NCBI RefSeq assembly: GCF_943169825.2
Contig: NZ_OW968402.1
Coordinates: 930,001 to 994,000 of the forward strand
From: Varibaculum prostatecancerukia
GTDB lineage: Bacteria > Actinomycetota > Actinomycetes > Actinomycetales > Actinomycetaceae
Direction: 5' to 3'
DNA length: 64,000 nucleotides
Below are positions 23,401 to 31,478 of the stretch, one piece after another. Each line of letters begins with the position of its first letter. The stretch's first letter is position 1. The notes beneath the pieces were generated by a model. The model saw only the letters and a program-made list of their open reading frames with translations. It did no database searches and was not told the DNA's origin. Made by a program: the position numbers and the translations under genes.

Positions 23401-24096
23401 TTGTCTTCACTGAATATCTATTGTGATGAGAGTACTCACCTTCCCAACGATGGGCAGCCGTTTATGGTCTTGGGGGCTATCGCTTGCCCTTCCTCGCTCT
23501 CGCGAGAAGTCAATGTACGGTTACGGGAAATTAGAGCTAAGCATAGAATTCAGCCCAGTTTCGAACTGAAGTGGACAAAGGTTTCTCCAGCGCAAATTGA
23601 TTTCTACCTAGACGTAGTTGATTACTTTTTCGACGATGATGACCTGAACTTCCGTGCTGTTGTCGCTTATAAAAAGGGTCTCGATCATTACCGTTTCAAT
23701 CAGACGCATGATGACTGGTATTACAAAATGATGTTCTACCTCATTCGTAATGTGATACCAGCCCAGGGTGAAGCATTCATTTATTTAGATAAGAAAGACA
23801 CAAACGGGCAAGAAAAGATTGATCGGCTTCGTACAGTTATCGCTAATGCGGAATTCGATTTTGATCGAAATAATATCCGCCGACTCCAAATCGTTGAATC
23901 CCACCATGTTGGTTTGCTTCAGCTTGCCGATTTGCTGATCGGCGCCGTGAATTATGCCAACAGACAAGATACGGAAAGCGAAGCCAAACTGCGTCTAATA
24001 GAACGAATCCGGCAACGTTCTGGCGTGAGCCTAACTAGAACCACGTTGTTGTCGGAAACAAAAATGAATATTTTTCGGTGGCAGCCCCAAAAATGA
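23401..24096 (+). CDS. DUF3800 domain protein
   Basis: About 231 residues from a TTG at 23401, supported by GGGAGG 6 bases upstream and by the family-like start NIYCDESTHLP. DUF3800 proteins have an RNase H-like fold; visible acidic residues are in IYCDEST, YLDKKDTNG and HHVGLLQLADLLIGAVNY. They recur in phages, plasmids and defence islands; activity is mostly unproven. It is on the plus strand inside a minus-strand replication module and overlaps the next gene by 4 bases, so the two form a two-gene operon. Confidence 0.85.
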   Translation: MSSLNIYCDESTHLPNDGQPFMVLGAIACPSSLSREVNVRLREIRAKHRIQPSFELKWTKVSPAQIDFYLDVVDYFFDDDDLNFRAVVAYKKGLDHYRFNQTHDDWYYKMMFYLIRNVIPAQGEAFIYLDKKDTNGQEKIDRLRTVIANAEFDFDRNNIRRLQIVESHHVGLLQLADLLIGAVNYANRQDTESEAKLRLIERIRQRSGVSLTRTTLLSETKMNIFRWQPQK

Positions 24097-24620
24097 TGCC
24101 TCATCAACGCTTCACCATCGACCCGGTACCTGATCTTCGCTCCTTGGAGGAAGGTAATTATGTCGAAATTTTGTATCAAAAATTTTTAGATGATTTAGTA
24201 TTTCGTGATCTGCCGTGGAAAAAAGACGGTCTTCAGGTGAGTCTTCGTCGTCACCCAGAAATTGATGGGCGTCACGCGATCTTTTGGCACATTATCTCGG
24301 GCGGGACTGGATCGGAACACTCTCGTAGCCTAGAGCCGGGGCGATGCGCCCGGATTCATTGGATACGTATTCTTGTTGAAATATTTAACTCAGAGTTCCC
24401 TGAAGAAAAAGAAATTCGGTGGTGGATTGATAATAAGCGCGCTTCTAAACCGCGCTACGTTATAACGAGACCCGAATTCGATTACATCGTAGTTATCGAG
24501 CAACGTGATAATTACGCTCTTCTCGTGACCGCATACTATGCAGAGCAAGAACATCGCCGTCGAAGACTCAAGCGAGAACACGACAACTTCTGGATACAGC
24601 AAGAGCCGCCCACTAGGTGA
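24093..24620 (+). CDS. Probable BECR-fold nuclease (PBECR-like)
   Basis: 175 residues from the ATG at 24093, which overlaps the DUF3800 stop (ATGA). LRRHPEIDGRHAIFWHIISG, RIHWIRILVEIFN, IRWWIDNKRASKPRY and the ending YIVVIEQRDNYALLVTAYYA followed by HRRRRLKREHD recall phage barnase/EndoU/colicin E5-RelE-like proteins, with histidine and the T-A-Y segment as candidate active-site parts. This is a family resemblance from memory. The pairing with DUF3800 suggests a linked function such as an RNase with a partner, possibly a toxin or superinfection-exclusion module. Confidence 0.6.
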   Translation: MMPHQRFTIDPVPDLRSLEEGNYVEILYQKFLDDLVFRDLPWKKDGLQVSLRRHPEIDGRHAIFWHIISGGTGSEHSRSLEPGRCARIHWIRILVEIFNSEFPEEKEIRWWIDNKRASKPRYVITRPEFDYIVVIEQRDNYALLVTAYYAEQEHRRRRLKREHDNFWIQQEPPTR

Positions 24621-24711
24621 ACGGCTCCAGATACTCCTTCAACACCTGGTTGATGAGCTAAGACTAGTCTAACAGCAAATCTTGAAAAATGGGCAATAGA
24701 AAGCCAAACAG

Positions 24712-26682
24712 TTACATTTTCTTATAAAAATCACACTCATATCCGTCTGCGCTCAAGGGCAAACCTTTAGCCCAGCCTGGTAGGCGTGACATCAGCTGGC
24801 AGGCGTCTTTTACCGTGAAGTCGGAATCTGGTGGCTCGTCGATGACGATTTCGTCGTGAACGTGCATCACGATCTGGTGGCCGGCTTCAGCAACGTTTTT
24901 CATGCCGGTAACGAGTAGATCGCGGGCTATGGCTTGAACGATATTCTCTGTGAGTTTGCCGCCATAGGTTTCCAGGCGTCCCCACTTTTGGCCGGTGCTG
25001 ATTCCCCAGTAGGTGATGGAGGTGCCACCGAACCGGTTTTGACCCAAACCTGGTTTCACATACGCCAACCTTCGACCGGACGGCAAGGTGATGAACAAGA
25101 TGCCCGATTCGAGCGCAAAGGTGAGGTTGCGCAGCCGAACAGGCTGTCTAGTGGTGATGGCTTGGTTGGCTGCTTCTTCTACTTCTTGCCACAACCAGAC
25201 AATATGGGGGTTAGCTGTTCGCCAAGCGTCCACGATGGGTTTGAGCTCGTCCTCGGACAGTCCCATGCGCAACGCGCCCATCGCTTTGAGCGCGCCGACG
25301 GAGCCGCCGTATCCGCAAGCCAGTACCGCTATTTTGCCTTTCTGTCGTAGCTTGCCGTTTGCGCCGTGTTTTTCAACTGGAACTTTGAACATGCGACTAG
25401 CAGTCTCACAATATAGATCCTTGCCGTCACGGAAGGCCTCGAGGGTGGATTTTTCACCTGCGAGCCAGGCAATCACGCGGGCCTCAATAGCGCTGTAGTC
25501 AGCGACAATAAACCGGTTACCCGAGGTGGGTATGAAAGCGGTGCGAATCAACTGAGAGAGCGTGTCTGACACCGAATCGTAGAGCAACTCCAGCGCCTCA
25601 AGATTCCCGGTCCTTACAAGGGTACGAGCTTCATCGAGGTCAGGCAGATAATTGCGAGGTAGATTCTGCACTTGAACTAACCTGCCTGCAAAACGTCCGG
25701 TACGTCCTGCTCCATAAAACTGTAGGAGTCCGCGCGCTCGCCCGTCCGCCCCGGAGACGTTTAGCATGGCCTTATACTTCTTAACGGAAGATTTTGCGAG
25801 ATCCCCGCGCAGCTGAAGTATTTCTTTAACTACGCCACTAGCATCCTCGAGGGCGATTTCCACCTCAGTTTTCGTGAGCGAATCGAGAGGACAACCGTTT
25901 TTAGCCAGCCAGTCTTTAAGCTGTATAGGTGAGTTCGGATTCTCCAAACCAGTCAGCTCTTGGGCACGAGCCAGAGTTGTCTCGCGGTGTTTTTCATCGA
26001 GGGTAACGGCGGCATCCACAAGGGTCGCATCGAGCTTGATCCCAGCATCGTTAATGCGCTGATCCAAGGCATAGGCTTCCCACTCCTCATCCAGTACGGG
26101 AAACTTCGCCAGGCGGGTGTGGATGGCTTGTTCTACTTCTACATCACGGCGGTTATATTTGATGAATGCCTTCCAACCTTCCGGATCCGAGGACGGTAGA
26201 TTACGGCACGCGCCCTTGTTGATGAGGTTTGGGGCAGCTGGGGTGCAAAACTGGCGGATCAGTTTCTTACCGGCCGTGTCTTTCTTTACTGGTAAATTCA
26301 GTACTTTTGCTACTTGGTCTAGGCTCATTGGCATCCCAAGATACGCGGCCCAGATCATGGAGCAGCGCCACTGAGCAGGATCCAGGAAACTGCCTTGAGG
26401 TAATAGTTCTGGGTGGTAGCGGTGTAGCCAGGCGGACAGACAGATGCGTTCGAAGGATGCGTTGAACGCCCACTTAACCACACCAGGATCCATCAGAGCA
26501 GCAAGTATCTCATCGGGTAGTTTTTCTCCGCTCGCCAGGTCGACCACCTGCACTGGGTCATCATCTACGGCATAACCAAACAATAAAATCTCAAAGTCAG
26601 GATGAGCGGAATAGGGGTAGACCCCGGTCTTGGAGAGATTAAGGGGGCTATAAGTTTCCAGATCAATACTTAGATATTTCAA
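24712..26682 (-). CDS. Phage DNA polymerase, family A
   Basis: 656 residues. N-terminal DEDD 3'-5' exonuclease (LSIDLETYSPLNLSKTGVY, KWAFNASFERICL, YNRRDVEVEQAI). C-terminal polymerase: motif A VADYSAIEARVIAWLAGE near residue 400, motif B region GKIAVLACGYGGSVGALKAM, motif C IVMHVHDEIVIDEPP near 617. The gene is full length for phage PolA. It begins the replication block after DUF2800/DUF2815, in the order typical of Firmicutes and actinobacterial temperate phages. Confidence 0.95.
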   Translation of the reverse strand: MKYLSIDLETYSPLNLSKTGVYPYSAHPDFEILLFGYAVDDDPVQVVDLASGEKLPDEILAALMDPGVVKWAFNASFERICLSAWLHRYHPELLPQGSFLDPAQWRCSMIWAAYLGMPMSLDQVAKVLNLPVKKDTAGKKLIRQFCTPAAPNLINKGACRNLPSSDPEGWKAFIKYNRRDVEVEQAIHTRLAKFPVLDEEWEAYALDQRINDAGIKLDATLVDAAVTLDEKHRETTLARAQELTGLENPNSPIQLKDWLAKNGCPLDSLTKTEVEIALEDASGVVKEILQLRGDLAKSSVKKYKAMLNVSGADGRARGLLQFYGAGRTGRFAGRLVQVQNLPRNYLPDLDEARTLVRTGNLEALELLYDSVSDTLSQLIRTAFIPTSGNRFIVADYSAIEARVIAWLAGEKSTLEAFRDGKDLYCETASRMFKVPVEKHGANGKLRQKGKIAVLACGYGGSVGALKAMGALRMGLSEDELKPIVDAWRTANPHIVWLWQEVEEAANQAITTRQPVRLRNLTFALESGILFITLPSGRRLAYVKPGLGQNRFGGTSITYWGISTGQKWGRLETYGGKLTENIVQAIARDLLVTGMKNVAEAGHQIVMHVHDEIVIDEPPDSDFTVKDACQLMSRLPGWAKGLPLSADGYECDFYKKM

Positions 26683-26758
26683 GGTTTAATCCTTCAAAAT
26701 CAGGTGTGGTGGGCAGCAACCATACAGCTACTGCCCACCACCGGTGTGTACTTTTCTG

Positions 26759-27313
26759 CTAGTTAAGGAAGTCCTCGTTAGCAGTGGAAAACGCAGCGAA
26801 GTCTTCCTCAGCGCTGACGTGTCCGCCACCGAGCGGTTCACCATCCCGAATTTTTTGGATGTTGCCCAGTCCGCAGGCGATTCCCTTATTGCCATTGGTG
26901 TTGAATGCATAGAAGGTAATGCTCGCGCGGGCGTAGCATCCGGAGTAGACCTGGGAGCGATCCAAGATTGGGGAGAGTGACTCGTCTACCACTTGAGGTG
27001 GGGTAGTGGAGTTAGCGTTGACAAACATCGAGTTCGCGTAAGCTTCGTCATCGCGCTCTGTATCCCCGTCACGCAAGGGTAACTTCAGTGCGGCCTTGTT
27101 AGGACGTTTACCGCCGAACTTGGCGATACCTGCTTCAATGGCTGCATCGATAGCAGCCTCAATCTTCGCCAGCGTCACTTTGTCAGACTTCGGGATGATC
27201 AGGCTTACCGAATATTTCGGTTTGGATCCTTGGATGGATTTTGCCTCGAAAAGATTCGCGTAGGAAAGACGTACTTCGTCGGTGATGACTCGAGTTGGAT
27301 TCTTTACTGACAT
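26759..27313 (-). CDS. DUF2815 phage protein, ssDNA-binding-like
   Basis: 184 residues. VRLSYANLFEAKSIQGSKPK and YSVSLIIPKSDKVTLAKIEA, with AGCYARASITFYAFNTNGNK-like sequence, are hallmarks of DUF2815, an OB-fold-like family accompanying phage polymerases and probably binding single-stranded DNA. It lies 6 bases after the DUF2800 gene. Confidence 0.88.
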   Translation of the reverse strand: MSVKNPTRVITDEVRLSYANLFEAKSIQGSKPKYSVSLIIPKSDKVTLAKIEAAIDAAIEAGIAKFGGKRPNKAALKLPLRDGDTERDDEAYANSMFVNANSTTPPQVVDESLSPILDRSQVYSGCYARASITFYAFNTNGNKGIACGLGNIQKIRDGEPLGGGHVSAEEDFAAFSTANEDFLN

Positions 27314-27319
27314 GGTTAT

Positions 27320-28477
27320 TTACCTTCTTTCTGTATTTTTCTTGGTTTCAATTTTTTGAAATTCTTCAGCCGCACTCAGCGCTAGCGCGGGTCGTTTATC
27401 GGTTTCAGGCACCAGTGCAGGTTTACCGGGCGGCTTGATAACCAACTCGCCCAGGAGCTGGCCAAAGCGCCGCTTACCCAACTGCTTTTCCAACGCCGTA
27501 ATCGTCTTGAGCTTGCGCTCGAAAATGTCGTTAATCCCGGCAGCCTGGGCTGTCTCTACGACTTTGGTTTCGTCGGCATATTTGCGGATACTTCTGCCTT
27601 CGACGAGTTTGAAACCAGCCCAGGTCTTGCCTTGATTGACCGCAAGCGAAAGGGCGTAGGACTCTACATCGGATGCCCAGCTCTTTAGCTCAGGTAGTTT
27701 CGCGAGCACCTGGGCAATCTCCGAATCGGAGAGTTGGGGTGGGGGAGCGAACTCGAGTTTGGCTAACTCCAGATTCTCTTTAGCTCTCGTGCGGCAGGTA
27801 GGGGCTATTTTGCAGAAACGACACCAGCTACCTGCAGCAAAAGAGCCTTCGCCTTTCCCGGCCAGCTTCGCTGTCGGTCGCACAACCTCTTCAGCCCAGG
27901 TTTGAAGATCAGCTACGCTAACATGCCAGGTCGCTACGTTGGATCGTCTGGGCTGGAAGATTGTCACCGCCACCTCGCTAATCTCGTAGAGAGCATCGAA
28001 AGCATGAAGCGCACCGAGAGCATACAATGCGAGCTGCGGATTTTTCTCAGCCTGAACCAGTACGCCTTGCCCGTACTTGAAATCAATAATCTGCAACAAA
28101 GGCTCGGCAATAAGCACGCAGTCCCCGGTACCAAACCCGCCAGGCACCAGATGAGAGAAATCCAGTCGCTGCTCGATGAGGGTCACGGGATCCCTGCACG
28201 TCTTGCGCGCCTCACGCAGGCGCTCTTGGACGAAAGTAAGATAATCGTCGGTGAGAGTCTCCATTTCATTATCAATCCAGTCCGAGACCGGTTTCATGGT
28301 TGGTGAAAGGTGTAGAGCGCGACGTAGCTTCCACTCCGCTAGAGCGTGAGCGATGGTGCCTTGTTCGGCAGCGGCCGAAGTAGAATCCGGCAAGCCCGCC
28401 TCCACTAGGGCTGATGGCGGGCAATTCAGCCACCGGTGCGCCCCAGAAGCCGATAAGAGGGCATGTTGATCAGGCAT
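27320..28477 (-). CDS. DUF2800 PD-(D/E)XK nuclease
   Basis: 385 residues from MPDQHALLSASGAHRWLNCP at 28477, preceded by GAAGGGA; the ORF extends to 28513 but without family-like residues. Cas4/RecB-type nuclease core: LLQIIDFKYGQGVLVQAEKN, preceded by GTGDCVLI, with four cysteines near 230-245 (CRFCKIAPTCRTRA) consistent with an iron-sulfur cluster. It should act in phage replication or recombination. Confidence 0.9.
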   Translation of the reverse strand: MPDQHALLSASGAHRWLNCPPSALVEAGLPDSTSAAAEQGTIAHALAEWKLRRALHLSPTMKPVSDWIDNEMETLTDDYLTFVQERLREARKTCRDPVTLIEQRLDFSHLVPGGFGTGDCVLIAEPLLQIIDFKYGQGVLVQAEKNPQLALYALGALHAFDALYEISEVAVTIFQPRRSNVATWHVSVADLQTWAEEVVRPTAKLAGKGEGSFAAGSWCRFCKIAPTCRTRAKENLELAKLEFAPPPQLSDSEIAQVLAKLPELKSWASDVESYALSLAVNQGKTWAGFKLVEGRSIRKYADETKVVETAQAAGINDIFERKLKTITALEKQLGKRRFGQLLGELVIKPPGKPALVPETDKRPALALSAAEEFQKIETKKNTERR

Positions 28478-28880
28478 CAGCAAGTCCCTTCGCCCGCGTA
28501 AGCAACCATCCATAATTAGCTGGATCTACATCCGAGAGACGATCAGCCCCCGCATCCAAAATCAGCTGACGTACCTGCTTGGTCAGTCCTTGACTGGACA
28601 GGTCAGAAAGGACTGCGCGTACATCTTCAAGTGAAAGCGCTAAACCTGTAGTTTCAGCCGGAGCCGAATTCTCTGCTTGCGCCTGGTTATGTTCAGCTGC
28701 TGCAGCCTCAAGGGCTGGCTGAGCTAGCTGGGCAGCAGCAATAGGCCGCGTACCTGGCATGCCAACATGATCCTCGAGGCCTTGCCAGGCAGCCGATTCC
28801 ACATCAGCCGCTAAAGCCGTCACCAACTCAGCAACACGATTAAGAACAGCAATAACGCTGTTTGCTTGCGTGATGTTCAC
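28470..28880 (-). CDS. Phage protein of unknown function
   Basis: 136 residues, alanine-rich. The C-terminal half (LALSLEDVRAVLSDLSSQGL, VRQLILDAGADRLSDVDPAN) matches a phage family often mislabelled rRNA biogenesis protein rrp5. Role unknown. Its end overlaps the DUF2800 start by 8 bases and its start overlaps the next upstream gene by 4, so it is part of the early operon. Confidence 0.75.
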   Translation of the reverse strand: MNITQANSVIAVLNRVAELVTALAADVESAAWQGLEDHVGMPGTRPIAAAQLAQPALEAAAAEHNQAQAENSAPAETTGLALSLEDVRAVLSDLSSQGLTKQVRQLILDAGADRLSDVDPANYGWLLTRAKGLADA

Positions 28881-29131
28881 TTCGGCTCACCGCCTTTAGC
28901 CGCGCCCACAGCTTCGGCTAGTGCCATCAGCGACTCATCGGGTTTTTCACACACTTGGACTTCCACGCTGTCGGCATCGTCGCCTGGGAGCAGAATCGCC
29001 ATCTTGTGACGAGGACGGCTCCTTCCGAACACCTTCCGCAGCAAATACCGTGAGGGACGAATCTGGCGAGTAGCAAGCAGCGCGTCCGGGTCGGGGCGGC
29101 GAGCAATTTTGATCTTGAGTTTCGAAGTCAT
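28877..29131 (-). CDS. Small phage protein of unknown function
   Basis: 84 residues with a basic first half (KIKIARRPDPDALLATRQIR, FGRSRPRHKM) and an acidic second half. Not recognised beyond being typical of early operons of this phage group. Tight spacing on both sides. Confidence 0.7.
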   Translation of the reverse strand: MTSKLKIKIARRPDPDALLATRQIRPSRYLLRKVFGRSRPRHKMAILLPGDDADSVEVQVCEKPDESLMALAEAVGAAKGGEPK

Positions 29132-29659
29132 TTATTTTGTTCCTTTCTGAGCGCTGCCTTGTGCCTCGCTCAAAAGAAGGCCAGAAATATCCGCAGAGTT
29201 AACCCCTACTGCGATTAGTGCTTGTCGTAATCGCTTCTTGGCTTTCTTCAAGGTTTTAGAGATCGCTGCTTTTGACACGCCCCGCTCGGCTGCCACTTCG
29301 ACCGCTGGACGCCCTTCGATAAGAACCGCGATTACAACCGAGCGCTGCACTTGGGGTAGGTTCGCGATTGCGTCGAGCAGTATCTTTCCCACTACACGGA
29401 TAGCGTTTTCTTTCTCTTCGATAGTTTCCTTGTCACAAATGATGTCTTCGGGAGATGGGCTGGCTCCAGCCTTTTGCGAGTCGTAGGCGTTGTAGACCTC
29501 CCAAGAGCAGAACCTGACGCCTTTGCGGTCTTGACGGTGATAGCCGTGTTCGTTGTTGTATTCCTGGCGGTCGAGCTCAGTGACGATTTCAACCCAACGG
29601 TCTTCGGCTTCAACAACAATCGGATCACCAGCGACGGACTGGTAAGTAATGAATCCCAT
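29132..29659 (-). CDS. Sigma-70 region 4-like phage regulator
   Basis: 175 residues. The C-terminal HTH reads AIANLPQVQRSVVIAVLIEG and AAERGVSKAAISKTLKKAKK, and the N-terminal part includes a Y/N-rich segment (ELDRQEYNNEHGYHRQDRKG) characteristic of phage sigma-like proteins. AAGAAGGGA lies before the ATG. It is the first gene of the minus-strand early operon and probably regulates it. Its tail GVNSADISGLLL is echoed at 23184-23217. Confidence 0.82.
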   Translation of the reverse strand: MGFITYQSVAGDPIVVEAEDRWVEIVTELDRQEYNNEHGYHRQDRKGVRFCSWEVYNAYDSQKAGASPSPEDIICDKETIEEKENAIRVVGKILLDAIANLPQVQRSVVIAVLIEGRPAVEVAAERGVSKAAISKTLKKAKKRLRQALIAVGVNSADISGLLLSEAQGSAQKGTK

Positions 29660-29752
29660 GAGTGGGGTTCCCTTCTTCTAAAGGGAGACCCGCTCGAGGA
29701 AGCAAGCTCGCGTGTCAACGAATCTAGGCATGACGGGGTAGAGAAACGAGAA

Positions 29753-29778
29753 GGCAGGCACCCAGATGGATGCCTGCC
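29753..29778. terminator. GC-rich hairpin in the early-operon leader
   Basis: GGCAGGCA (29753-29760) pairs with TGCCTGCC (29771-29778), flanked by AGAA/TTCT. On the minus strand it is followed by TTCTCGTTTCTC. It may be a terminator or attenuator in the leader of the phage early operon. Confidence 0.45.
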
Positions 29779-30039
29779 ACTTGCTTCTCTTACGCGTCTC
29801 CTTGACAGTTGACGGCCTTGTGTGATCAGCACGCGGCACCTTGTAGGAGCACCGGCCACGGACGCGGCTGGTTCACCTCATCGGGTTCACGCCGTCGACT
29901 GTGTGAACCCTGCTCTCCGGAGCATCGCGTCGAGGTCGTGCTCGTGTCGTGTCGATCATCTGCCACATCCTGTAGTAGAATGTGAAGAAGTTCTTCACGA
30001 ACGTGATTCGGTGCAGTGTTGTCCGAAGAGCTGTTTTCA

Positions 30040-30103
30040 GGCTACGAACATGGCTGTTCGTAGCCGTGAGAAACCGTGAGGGGCTTTCGTGAGAAACCGT
30101 GAG
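30040..30103 (+). promoter_or_regulatory. Operator-like palindrome and direct repeats before the ABC-3C locus
   Basis: GGCTACGAACA (30040-30050) and TGTTCGTAGCC (30055-30065) form a perfect inverted repeat. Directly after it, CGTGAGAAACCGTGAG occurs twice (30065-30080 and 30088-30103), giving four CGTGAG units. The array ends 24 bases before the start codon at 30127. It is a plausible binding array for the XRE regulator at the end of the operon. Confidence 0.55.
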
Positions 30104-30126
30104 ACTTTTTCGAGGGTAGGAGGGCG

Positions 30127-31254
30127 ATGAAGTTCTTTGAACTCGCTGACGCGCTCCACCCTCTCGTGCCCGGAGGTCTTGCTCGTGCACCGTATCTGCG
30201 GGAACTGATCTCGATGTTTACGACCGTGACCGAAGCCGATTGGGCAACGCGTGCTGATCCTTCCACGTTGCCCAGTGATGCGACGCTGGAGCGAATGGCT
30301 TCGACCGACAAGGCTTTCACGAAGAAGCTCGCCAAGGCGATTACTGCCCGCTGGGGGGTCAACAATTTCGTCACCGTACTTGATGATCTTGAGCTTGAAA
30401 CTCAGCAGCTGATTACTGACAACATTGCCGCCTACGGCGAGCAGGTACGGCTCGATCATTTTCCTGAAGATGTTGCACGCCTCCTTGTTGAGATCGTTCA
30501 CGAAAAGGCGGGCACCGATAACGGGAAGGCCAAAGTGCTTGCCGAGATCGCTGTGCAAGCAGCTCGGGTGCGATACGAAAAGCTTCTCCTCGCACGCTCA
30601 CGCGGATGTACGAACTGTGGCAGACCGCTGGGAATCTCATCCCACGGACAGCAAGCCGACTCGTATGCGATCGTCTTCCTCGACTGTGAAGAGGACGAAT
30701 ACTCCGCTGATGATTTCGCGGTCGTGTGTAAGCCTTGCGGGGAGAAATACGAGCTCAGTCACACGGCACAAGATGTAACCAAATTGCGCCAATCCAATAA
30801 GGCGCTGTCATTGAGTGACCGGGTTGATGAGGGTCTTGTTCCACTCGGCTTGGATCAGAAAATCACGAAGTTGCTCATCGCGATCCATAACCTTCCGATT
30901 GAGGATCTCGCCCCGGGCGTGACCTATGACGTGATGCCGATGCAAGCGAAACTTGATGATGTGAAACTTGTGCGGCGGGTGCGTGACCACATGAGCATTT
31001 ACGAGTCGGTTGTGCGAAAGAAAGCTAAAGCCCTGGAAGAAGCCGGGAAACTCGATTTTGAGCGGATGCGGGATGATATTTGGGGTGCGTGGCGTGTTCT
31101 GGTTGATGCAGGGCTGAGCCAAGATGAGGTGTGGGCACGCCTGACCGAGTGGATCGACCAGCACACGCAGGTTGATGAATACGCCTGCGGTGTTGTGGTG
31201 TCGTTCCTGACCCAGATCTGTGAACTGTTCAAGCCTGGGAGGCAGATACTGTGA
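30127..31254 (+). CDS. ABC-3C system first component, Zn-ribbon/HNH-like
   Basis: 375 residues. A central cysteine array (GCTNCGRPLGISSHGQQADS ... FAVVCKPCGEKYELSH, about residues 160-215) forms a treble-clef or degenerate HNH-like module. The C-terminal ~150 residues are helical (DVKLVRRVRDHMSIYESVVR and onward), as in the CTD component of ABC-three-component conflict systems. By that model (Krishnan, Burroughs, Iyer and Aravind), this component senses or executes the response while the ATPase and middle component control it. Assignment rests on operon context: it overlaps the middle-component gene by 4 bases. AGGAGGGCG precedes the ATG. Confidence 0.7.
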   Translation: MKFFELADALHPLVPGGLARAPYLRELISMFTTVTEADWATRADPSTLPSDATLERMASTDKAFTKKLAKAITARWGVNNFVTVLDDLELETQQLITDNIAAYGEQVRLDHFPEDVARLLVEIVHEKAGTDNGKAKVLAEIAVQAARVRYEKLLLARSRGCTNCGRPLGISSHGQQADSYAIVFLDCEEDEYSADDFAVVCKPCGEKYELSHTAQDVTKLRQSNKALSLSDRVDEGLVPLGLDQKITKLLIAIHNLPIEDLAPGVTYDVMPMQAKLDDVKLVRRVRDHMSIYESVVRKKAKALEEAGKLDFERMRDDIWGAWRVLVDAGLSQDEVWARLTEWIDQHTQVDEYACGVVVSFLTQICELFKPGRQIL

Positions 31255-31478
31255 TCCGTCTGCCGAACAAGCTCTACCGTTTCAACGAATCCGTGCTCGC
31301 TGACTTCGTCACGATTCTCAAAGCCTTAGACGATGAACCGATCTCGGTGCTGGAACTCCAACGAATCCTCGCACAAGACCTACACACTGAAGACCTCATC
31401 GAGGCTCTGACACTGCTACTCACACTCGGCACCCTTGACATTGATGTCAGCAAAGGAGTGATTCGTCGTGCTCACTAG
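31251..31478 (+). CDS. ABC-3C middle component (MC6-like)
   Basis: 75 residues. It begins IRLPNKLYRFNESVLADF (GTG start) and continues with a winged-helix-like pattern (ISVLELQRILAQDLHTEDLI, EALTLLLTLGTLDIDVSKGV). The LPNK(L/I)Y.F.ES start is how I remember the small middle component of ABC-3C systems. It links the first component and the ATPase and overlaps both neighbours by a few bases, indicating strict co-translation. Confidence 0.75.
   Translation: MIRLPNKLYRFNESVLADFVTILKALDDEPISVLELQRILAQDLHTEDLIEALTLLLTLGTLDIDVSKGVIRRAH

Larger units (their letters stand above)
29660..30126. other. Intergenic region between early phage operon and ABC-3C locus
   Basis: About 470 bases with no supported gene, but rich in symmetry: a GGCAGGCA/TGCCTGCC hairpin (29753-29778), a GGGTTCAC/GTGAACCC repeat (29883-29910), a 26-base palindromic stretch (30040-30065) and two 16-base direct repeats (30065-30103). 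It must hold divergent promoters for both operons and may be a boundary between two acquired blocks. Confidence 0.5.

Noticed and set aside
1195-29659. A complete, inducible prophage
   Set aside because: No integrase, repressor, portal, capsid, tail or holin genes are visible in the window, so completeness cannot be claimed.
30065-30103. Repeats resembling a mini CRISPR array
   Set aside because: Only two copies, separated by 7 bases, and no cas genes; better explained as operator sites.
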